Assembly: GCA_031286615.1 (NCBI GenBank)
Contig: JAITUA010000002.1
Span: 1-64,000 of the forward strand
Source: Chryseobacterium sp.
GTDB taxonomy: Bacteria > Bacteroidota > Bacteroidia > Flavobacteriales > Weeksellaceae
Direction: 5' to 3'
Length of the DNA stretch: 64,000 nt
Shown: piece after piece, positions 9,309 to 18,066 of the stretch
Layout: each line of letters opens with the position of its first letter
How positions within the stretch are numbered: position 1 is the stretch's first letter
Translations under genes and position numbers: made by a program
The notes under the pieces: model-generated
Seen by the model: the letters and a program-made list of their open reading frames with translations, nothing else
Told to the model about the DNA's origin: nothing
The model's database searches: none

Positions 9309-11024
9309 ATGAAACTTAAAACGAAACTTACCTTAGGCGTTGGCCTTTTATTTCTGCTGATTGTTCTGCTTTCAGTGATAGGTTCTGTATACATCAATAA
9401 ATTAAAATCCGATACTGAAAAGATCCTTACGGCCAATTACAACAGCCTGGAATTTTCAAAAAATATGCTTCTGGCTCTGGATAATATCAGTACAGACAGT
9501 GCTGTAGCAGTAGCGGATTTCCGAAAAAACAATAAACTACAGGAAAAGAACCTTACGGAATTTGGAGAAAAAGAAGCCACTCAGAATCTCAATCTGCATT
9601 TCAGCAGCTATCTGAAAGCACCGGATATCCATAAAGAAAAACTCATCCGTGAAGATCTGGCCAAGATTATGTCTTTAAATATGAAAGGCATAGAACGGAA
9701 AAGTGATATCGCCATTATTACAGCAGAAAATGCCACTTTTTGGATTGTAAGTTTAGGAACTGTATGCTTTCTGATTGCTTTTATTCTGCTTTTCAATTTA
9801 CCGCAGACTATTGCAGAACCCATCAATCAGCTTACTTTCAGTATCAAACAGATTGCTGATAAAAATTATAGCGAAAGAGTTCATTTCAAAGGAAGTGAAG
9901 AATTCAACAGCCTGGCGGAGTCTTTCAACAGTATGGCAGAGAAACTTCAGGAGTACGAAAGCAGCACACTTTCTAAGCAGTTGATGGATAAGAAACGTAT
10001 CGAAACCCTGGTCAATAATATGCATGATGCGGTGATTGGGCTGGATGAAAATCATTTTATCTACATGATCAATGATGAAGCCCTGAAGATCACTAACCTC
10101 CATAAAGAAGAAATTATCGGAAAAACAGCTCATGAAGTTGCTATTAACAATGATCTGATGCGTGAACTACTGAAAAATATTGACCATCCGGTAAAAGATC
10201 CTATCAAGATTGTTCGTGATAACAAGGAAAACTATTTTGAACAGGATATTATTCCTATCAATATTGTGAAAACAGGTGAAAAGGAGAAGAAATATATTGG
10301 AAAGGTAATTTTGTTAAGAAATATTACCCCTTTTAAAGAGTTGGATTTTGCTAAAACCAATTTTATTGCAACCATTTCCCATGAACTGAAAACTCCGATT
10401 TCCGCTATAAAAATGGGCGTTCAGCTCCTTGGAAACCAGAAGTTCGGAGAGCTGAACGAGCAGCAGCAGGAACTATTAAAGAGTATCAATGAAGACGGAC
10501 AGCGATTATTGGATATCACAGGAGAATTGCTTAATCTTTCTCAGGTAGAATCCGGAAATATCAGACTTACTGTTGAGAAATGTTCCCCTAAAGAAATCGT
10601 ACAAACCGCTGTAAAAAATGTTGAAAAGCTCGCCGAACAGAAAAATATTTCCATCAGCACAGAATATCTTTTGGAAGACAGCGATTCTGTGACTGCTGAT
10701 TTTGATAAAACAGTCTGGGTGATGAATAACTTCCTTACCAATGCAGTAAAGCATTCTTTTCAGGATGAAAATATTAAGATTATTGTGGAAAAACAGAACT
10801 CGTTCATTCAGTTCAGTATTATTGATACCGGAAGCGGGATTGATGAGAAATACCACCGTCAGATCTTTGACCGTTATTTCCAGGTTCCCGGTGAACATCA
10901 GAATGGGACAGGCTTAGGTTTAGCTATTTCAAAAAACTTCATTGAAAAACAACATGGAGAGATAGGAGTGAAGAGCTCTTTGAATAATGGAAGCACGTTT
11001 TATTTCAGGCTGCCGGTTTCGTGA
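9309..11024 (+). CDS. Membrane sensor histidine kinase (HAMP-PAS-HisKA-HATPase)
   Basis: The 571-residue protein has a membrane helix at about 7-29, a short periplasmic loop, a second helix at about 146-166 and a HAMP linker. A PAS-like region (about 230-340), HisKA with SHELKTP (His ~358) and an HATPase domain with NFLTNAVKHS, DTGSGID and GTGLGLAIS follow. It starts five bases after the KdpD-like sensor gene and closes the kdp cluster. It is the probable phosphodonor of the sigma-54 regulator at 751-2073. Together they would form a split Kdp two-component system. Pairing is inferred from gene order. Confidence 0.9.
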   Translation: MKLKTKLTLGVGLLFLLIVLLSVIGSVYINKLKSDTEKILTANYNSLEFSKNMLLALDNISTDSAVAVADFRKNNKLQEKNLTEFGEKEATQNLNLHFSSYLKAPDIHKEKLIREDLAKIMSLNMKGIERKSDIAIITAENATFWIVSLGTVCFLIAFILLFNLPQTIAEPINQLTFSIKQIADKNYSERVHFKGSEEFNSLAESFNSMAEKLQEYESSTLSKQLMDKKRIETLVNNMHDAVIGLDENHFIYMINDEALKITNLHKEEIIGKTAHEVAINNDLMRELLKNIDHPVKDPIKIVRDNKENYFEQDIIPINIVKTGEKEKKYIGKVILLRNITPFKELDFAKTNFIATISHELKTPISAIKMGVQLLGNQKFGELNEQQQELLKSINEDGQRLLDITGELLNLSQVESGNIRLTVEKCSPKEIVQTAVKNVEKLAEQKNISISTEYLLEDSDSVTADFDKTVWVMNNFLTNAVKHSFQDENIKIIVEKQNSFIQFSIIDTGSGIDEKYHRQIFDRYFQVPGEHQNGTGLGLAISKNFIEKQHGEIGVKSSLNNGSTFYFRLPVS

Positions 11025-11055
11025 GGATTATTTTATATTTGTGATAAAAATAAAA

Positions 11056-11193
11056 ATGAGAAAAGCATTAGTATTCTTATTATTTTCAATGCTACTCAGT
11101 ATCCAGATCTCTGCTCACACATTTACATTAGAACAGCTGAATTTACATAAAGCAGAACAAGATTCACCATATACCGTCATTGTTTTTAAGTAG
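11056..11193 (+). CDS. Small secreted protein of unknown function (45 aa)
   Basis: From ATG 11056 the frame encodes a signal peptide (MRKALVFLLFSMLLSIQISA) and about 25 mature residues (HTFTLEQLNLHKAEQ...). I do not recognise a family. It lies just after the histidine kinase and before a terminator, so it may be the last gene of the kdp transcript. It could also be the remnant of a longer secreted protein. Confidence 0.45.
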   Translation: MRKALVFLLFSMLLSIQISAHTFTLEQLNLHKAEQDSPYTVIVFK

Positions 11194-11216
11194 AATGTCT
11201 GTATTAAAAAATAGAG

Positions 11217-11246
11217 AAAGCCATTGAATAACTCAATGGCTTTTTT
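11217..11246 (+). terminator. Terminator between the kdp cluster and ligA
   Basis: An 11-bp stem (11217-11227 with 11233-11243) and an ATAAC loop end in six T. The genes on either side converge here. Confidence 0.85.
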
Positions 11247-11257
11247 ATGTAAAATAC

Positions 11258-13378
<2,121 letters not shown>

Positions 13379-13397
13379 TTAGAAATAAAACAGGTGT

Positions 13398-13455
13398 TTA
13401 AAGTAATTTAACATAACGTTCTGATTTAATTAAAAAAATGTTAAAACTTTCTTAA
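13398..13455 (+). promoter_or_regulatory. Phased TTAA array upstream of the Oar-like receptor
   Basis: TTAA occurs at 13398, 13408, 13430, 13441 and 13452, with a degenerate TTCT at 13419. This gives a near-11-bp ladder of six positions. The last two lie in GTTAAAACTTTCTTAA. The array ends 27 bp before the -7 box and covers the place of a -33 element, which is missing. Direct repeats about 11 bp apart are the layout of Pho boxes in other bacteria. A similar array precedes susC at 18067. Confidence 0.5.
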
Positions 13456-13478
13456 ACACCCAGCCCTTAAAGTCAAAA

Positions 13479-13486
13479 TACCTTTG
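13479..13486 (+). promoter_or_regulatory. -7 promoter element of the Oar-like TonB receptor
   Basis: TACCTTTG matches TAnnTTTG exactly. No TTTG lies 17-23 bp upstream, consistent with an activator-dependent promoter. The leader contains GAAACCTC (13502-13509) facing GAGGTTTC (13538-13545), an 8-bp hairpin. Confidence 0.6.
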
Positions 13487-13588
13487 CACATCTGATTGAA
13501 AGAAACCTCAACATGATCTATTAACATGAAAATCAAAGAGGTTTCCTGGCGAACATCAAAAAATTAATCATAAAGATCTTCGGAAGAA

Positions 13589-16500
13589 ATGAAAAAAGTA
13601 AAGATTGTACTGGGATTATTGTTTTTAGGGCTTGGAACAATGGCGTATGCACAGACCACGCAGGCTTCAATTGTAGGGAAAGTTACCGGGCCGGGAAGTA
13701 CGGCTCAGGAAAAAGTGAAAGTAACGATCGTGAACGAGTCTACAGGATTCAAAACGGAAACGGAAACCAACTCAAAAGGAGAATATATCTTTAAGGAAAT
13801 ACCTCTTGGTGGGCCTTATACAGTGATTGTAAACGAGGATAAAAAAGAAGGTTACAATGTGAACTTCGGAGACCAGGTGACTGTAAATATGGATCTTGGG
13901 AACGAAAAAACTATTGAAGAAGTAAAAATTACCGGAAACCTTAAAAACAAGATCGGAAACCTTGGAGCGGCTACAGCAATTTCAGCAAAAAACATCAGCA
14001 TGCTTCCTGTGAACGGCCGAAACTTTACCAACCTTGCTGAACTGTCACCATTAAGCGGAAAAGGAGGAAACCTTTCCGGACAGCTTGGATCTTCTACCAA
14101 CTTTACGATTGACGGGATGACTGCAAAAAATCCAACTTCTGCAGGATCCACTACCAGCCGAAGCGGTGCCCCTTTCTCAATCTCTATTGAAGCTGTACGT
14201 GAATTCAAAATCACAACCAACCAATATGATGTGACATTGGGAAGAAGTGGAGGTGGAACCGTAAGTGCTGTTACAAAATCAGGAACCAATAAATTTTCTG
14301 GAAGTGCCTGGGAATATTTAAGAACAAACTGGCTTTCCAGCCCCTATGACATCAGAGGAAACAAAAGAGATAATGATTTCTCTACTTCTCAGTTCGGGTT
14401 TTCATTGGGAGGACCAATTATTAAAAACAAATTACATTTCTTCGTAGCATGGGATCACCAGCTGGATTCCAGACCTTTGGTGATTGCAGATATCAAATCT
14501 CCGGATGACGAAAAGAGATTCAATACTACCACGCAGACTCTTAATCAGTTCCTGGATATTGCAAGAGCAAAATATGGGGTAGGAAACACTCCGCAGTTCG
14601 GAACGTTTGATAAAGTAAGAAACTCTGATGCTGCCTTCTTACGTCTTGACTGGCAGATCAACGAAAAGAACTTATTAACCCTTAGAAATAACTTTACTTA
14701 CGATCTAAATAAAAATGGTCTTGGTGATAATACCAATATCAATTTCTTTGAATCTTACGGAAATGATAAAAACCTTGACAACAGTTTGTTATTGACTTTA
14801 AGATCAAATCTGCAGTCTAATTTAACCAACGAATTAAAGGCGCAGTATCTTTATACTTTTCAGGACAGTTATCAAAACAATCAATTAGGAAAACCTGTCC
14901 CAAGAGCTATTGTTGAAGGAGTATCATCCAGTGCAGGATCTACGAATATTCAGTTTGGAGGGCACCGTTTTGCTCAGGAAGGCTTTACAAATAATGTATT
15001 TCAAATTGTAGATAACCTATATTACAACACAGATAAGGTAAAATATACATTTGGAGCTGATCTTATGTATACATCAGCAAAATCTGTGTACGGAAGTGAG
15101 GTGAACGGAAGATTCCATTTCCAGGGAATGAGCAATTTTGACGCAATGACTCCTTACCGATTCTACAGAGAAGTTCCTTTGATGGAAGATCCGTCTGTAA
15201 GATCAAATATCTGGAACATCGGTATTTATGGACAGTTTCAGACCAAAGTGGCCAAAGGTCTTGATTTAATGGCTGGTTTAAGATTAGACTACGGTGGTTA
15301 TCCGAAAGCGGAATTCAACCAGAAACTGTTTGATGAAATGGGAATCAGAACTGATAATCAGATCAAATCATTTGTCATCCAGCCAAGATTCCAGTTTGAC
15401 TGGAATATCAATGAAGGAAATAAAGACTTCCTGAAGTTCGGAGCCGGAATTTTCTCTTCAGATATCAACAACTATATGATTATTAACAACCTTGTATTCG
15501 ATGGAAAGCATCTGGCTACAGTGGATGTAACGGGTAAAGATGTTCCGTTCCCGGATTTCAACAGCTACAGAAATGATTATAACTCTGCTCCGTCTCTTTC
15601 CCAGTATCAGATTCCAACCATCAACTATACGGGTAAAGATGCAAAAATTCCAATCGTTTATAAAGCGAATATTTCCTATACTCATTTCTTCAATGAAAGA
15701 TTCAGAGCGGGAATCGCAGGATACATGGCTTTAGGTAGAAATAATTATTATTACTATGACAGAAACATGGTGGCCAATCCGTTCTTTACACTGGCTAATG
15801 AAGGTGGAAGAGGAGTATTTATCCCTACAGGTGCTATTACCAATAATGCTAATAACAGTGTAAGTTTTGACTGGAAACAGGGAAGAATCAATAATAATTT
15901 CGGAAGAGTACTGGAGTTGGTGAGCGATGGTAAAGTAAACCAGTTCTCATTTGTAATAGATACAAGTTACCGTTACTGGAAAGATGGAGAAATCACCGCA
16001 AGTTATACATGGTCTGATATCAAAGACAATACTTCTTACAACGGAAACGTAGCCAACTCAGCGACATTATCCACCATGATTCAGAGCGATCCGAGAGATT
16101 TAAGAATGACCTATTCTGATAACCAATTCAGAAATAAAGTTGTGATCTATGGAAACTCTCCTACGATTGCAGGATTTACTTTAGGAATCAGATATTCAGG
16201 AATTGGAGGAACCCGTTTCTCAGCGACAACAGGAGGAAATATCAATGGTGACTTCGTAGATTCCAACGACCTTGCTTTTATTTTCCCGAATCTTACTAAA
16301 TCCATTTTGGATGATCCACAGGTAGGACAGGCTCTGAAAGATTATATCAACGAATACAATGGGAAAATTGCAGAACGTAACGGAGGTAAAAACGGATTCT
16401 ATGGAGTTTGGGACGTTCGTGTAGCGAAAAAAATAAAATTTGATAAAGTAGGAGCTTTTGAACTGTCTGTAGATATCTTCAATGTGGCGAACCTGCTTAA

Positions 16501-16672
16501 TAAAGAATGGGGTGTAAACAACTCATATGGAAATACTTCTCTGTATAAAGTAACCAAATTTAATAAGGATACCATGCAGTATGAATATACCAAAAACGTA
16601 AGTGGAGGTGGCTTGGTTCCAATGTCCGGAAATCCATACCAGATTCAAATTGGTGCGAAGTATTCCTTCTAA
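13589..16672 (+). CDS. Oar-like TonB-dependent outer-membrane receptor
   Basis: The 1027-residue protein has a signal peptide ending at AYAQ, a carboxypeptidase-regulatory-like beta domain (about 25-100), a plug domain (about 115-230; NFTIDGMTAKNP) and a long beta-barrel ending in a terminal Phe (GAKYSF). Such receptors import large or scarce ligands using TonB energy. The GDPD gene follows 168 bp later and the SusC/D-phosphatase genes next, so a phosphorylated organic ligand is plausible. The phased TTAA array upstream suggests shared control with susC. The ligand itself cannot be read from the sequence. Confidence 0.92.
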   Translation: MKKVKIVLGLLFLGLGTMAYAQTTQASIVGKVTGPGSTAQEKVKVTIVNESTGFKTETETNSKGEYIFKEIPLGGPYTVIVNEDKKEGYNVNFGDQVTVNMDLGNEKTIEEVKITGNLKNKIGNLGAATAISAKNISMLPVNGRNFTNLAELSPLSGKGGNLSGQLGSSTNFTIDGMTAKNPTSAGSTTSRSGAPFSISIEAVREFKITTNQYDVTLGRSGGGTVSAVTKSGTNKFSGSAWEYLRTNWLSSPYDIRGNKRDNDFSTSQFGFSLGGPIIKNKLHFFVAWDHQLDSRPLVIADIKSPDDEKRFNTTTQTLNQFLDIARAKYGVGNTPQFGTFDKVRNSDAAFLRLDWQINEKNLLTLRNNFTYDLNKNGLGDNTNINFFESYGNDKNLDNSLLLTLRSNLQSNLTNELKAQYLYTFQDSYQNNQLGKPVPRAIVEGVSSSAGSTNIQFGGHRFAQEGFTNNVFQIVDNLYYNTDKVKYTFGADLMYTSAKSVYGSEVNGRFHFQGMSNFDAMTPYRFYREVPLMEDPSVRSNIWNIGIYGQFQTKVAKGLDLMAGLRLDYGGYPKAEFNQKLFDEMGIRTDNQIKSFVIQPRFQFDWNINEGNKDFLKFGAGIFSSDINNYMIINNLVFDGKHLATVDVTGKDVPFPDFNSYRNDYNSAPSLSQYQIPTINYTGKDAKIPIVYKANISYTHFFNERFRAGIAGYMALGRNNYYYYDRNMVANPFFTLANEGGRGVFIPTGAITNNANNSVSFDWKQGRINNNFGRVLELVSDGKVNQFSFVIDTSYRYWKDGEITASYTWSDIKDNTSYNGNVANSATLSTMIQSDPRDLRMTYSDNQFRNKVVIYGNSPTIAGFTLGIRYSGIGGTRFSATTGGNINGDFVDSNDLAFIFPNLTKSILDDPQVGQALKDYINEYNGKIAERNGGKNGFYGVWDVRVAKKIKFDKVGAFELSVDIFNVANLLNKEWGVNNSYGNTSLYKVTKFNKDTMQYEYTKNVSGGGLVPMSGNPYQIQIGAKYSF

Positions 16673-16695
16673 CAATTATCTTGTTTAATCACTGA

Positions 16696-16764
16696 AGACA
16701 TAAAAGAAAATGAGCCAGCTGTTGTAAATTTTATTTAGCTGTAGTCTGTAAATCTTTTATGTCT
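16696..16764. repeat. Long inverted repeat between TonB receptor and GDPD genes
   Basis: AGACATAAAAGA (16696-16707) faces its exact complement at 16753-16764, with an inner CAGCT/AGCTG pair (16716-16720 with 16737-16741). No strong T-run follows, so it may be an attenuator or a dispersed repeat rather than a full terminator. Confidence 0.55.
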
Positions 16765-16840
16765 TTGTGGTTTTCATTTATTAATAACTACCTTTATCAG
16801 GAAGTTTCACAACTTTATTTTTAATAATTTAAATTATATT

Positions 16841-17587
16841 ATGAAAAATTTTATCTTAGGTTTAGCAGTTTTAAGTACAGTTATGATGAAAGCACAAACC
16901 CAGATTATTGCCCATAGAGGATATTTCCAGGCTCAGTCTCCTACAACGGAGAACTCAATTCAATCATTGGAAAATGCCCAGAAATTAAAAATATATGGGT
17001 CTGAATTTGATGTAAGAATGACAAAAGATGGTGTATTGGTGATCAATCACGATGAACATCATGGTAAAATGGAAATTTCTGAAGCTACATTCAAAGAATT
17101 GGAAGCATTGAAATTATCCAATGGAGAAAAATTCCCGACATTAAAAGATTATTTAAAACAGGGAAAAAAAGATAAATCTTTGAAACTGATCGTTGAGATC
17201 AAACCTGCCAAGACTCCGGAAATTGAAAATGAGATCACGCAGAAAACGATCAAAATGATTAAAGATATGAAGCTGGAATCTCAGAGTGAATTTATTTCTT
17301 TCAGCCTTAATATCTGTAAAGAGATCAAAAAACAGGCTCCTTCCTTTAAAGTACAGTATCTGAACGGAGAACTTTCCCCTGAGCAGATCAAAAAAGAAGG
17401 ATTGGACGGTATGGATTACCATTACAGCGTTTTCCAGAAAAATCCTACCTGGATAGCTGAAGCTAAAACATTAGGTTTAATTACCAATTCGTGGACCGTA
17501 AATGACGTTGCCGTATACGATGAATTGAAAAAGCAAGGAATCGGGTTTGTAACAACCAATATTCCTGACCAGTTGAAGAATAAATAA
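16841..17587 (+). CDS. Secreted glycerophosphodiester phosphodiesterase
   Basis: The 248-residue protein has a signal peptide (MKNFILGLAVLSTVMMKAQ) and the GDPD TIM-barrel signatures: AHRGY (His ~25), GSEFDVRM (Glu ~55, Asp ~57) and NHDEHH (His ~70). These are the catalytic and metal-binding positions of the family. It splits glycerophosphodiesters from deacylated phospholipids into glycerol-3-phosphate and an alcohol, here in the periplasm or outside. Its neighbours are TonB receptors and a metallophosphoesterase, which supports a phosphorus- or glycerol-scavenging role. Confidence 0.93.
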   Translation: MKNFILGLAVLSTVMMKAQTQIIAHRGYFQAQSPTTENSIQSLENAQKLKIYGSEFDVRMTKDGVLVINHDEHHGKMEISEATFKELEALKLSNGEKFPTLKDYLKQGKKDKSLKLIVEIKPAKTPEIENEITQKTIKMIKDMKLESQSEFISFSLNICKEIKKQAPSFKVQYLNGELSPEQIKKEGLDGMDYHYSVFQKNPTWIAEAKTLGLITNSWTVNDVAVYDELKKQGIGFVTTNIPDQLKNK

Positions 17588-17632
17588 CAGTTTAAGATTT
17601 TTACAAAGAGTACAACTGAAGAACGAAATATT

Positions 17633-17760
17633 CCCCTCCTCCGGAGGGGTGGCGAAAATTCAAAGAATTTTTGACGGGGTGGTTTACAACACTTCTCAAC
17701 CAAGCCAACAATTTACACAGTCTGCCCCTTCCAAAGAGGCAGACTGTTTCTTTGGAAGGG
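17633..17760. repeat. Cluster of interleaved inverted repeats
   Basis: The cluster has CCCCTCC/GGAGGGG (17633-17649), AAAATTC/GAATTTT (17655-17671), CAGTCTGCC/GGCAGACTG (17718-17746) and CCCTTCCAAAG/CTTTGGAAGGG (17726-17760). The last two overlap, so their hairpins are mutually exclusive. It resembles a dispersed non-coding repeat rather than a gene. The remainder of 17588-17960 shows nothing else clear. Confidence 0.6.
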
Positions 17761-17961
17761 AGCTAAGCCCTTATTTTTAGTGATAACAATAAAAACAGTA
17801 CGATTGAAATTGATTTATAATTTTGTAAATCAATTAATTACATTTGTTTTGTGGTATTATCTCAAGTAAAGACAATAAAGATACATAAATAGGGTTGCAA
17901 ACTGGTATTAAAAATGCTTAATTACTTAATTAGCTGTGAATTAATTGTTTATGTAATATTG

Positions 17962-18020
17962 TTAAGGGTAGATTAATATATGGTTTAATAAATTTTTAAG
18001 AAACGTTAAAACTGTGTTAA
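17962..18020 (+). promoter_or_regulatory. Phased TTAA array upstream of susC
   Basis: TTAA starts at 17962, 17973, 17985, 17996, 18006 and 18017, with steps of 11, 12, 11, 10 and 11 bp. The last pair is GTTAAAACTGTGTTAA, which differs at only two positions from the last pair of the array at 13398-13455. It ends 26 bp before the -7 box, against 27 bp in the other array. This fits tandem binding of one activator along one DNA face, by inference a PhoB-like regulator. Confidence 0.55.
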
Positions 18021-18042
18021 GGTCATCCTTGTAATGTCGTTC

Positions 18043-18050
18043 TAATTTTG
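18043..18050 (+). promoter_or_regulatory. -7 promoter element of the susCD operon
   Basis: TAATTTTG matches TAnnTTTG and lies 16 bp before the susC ATG. No TTTG is present at -33; the phased TTAA array occupies that region. Confidence 0.6.
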
Positions 18051-18066
18051 CGCAAACAAAAAGTAA

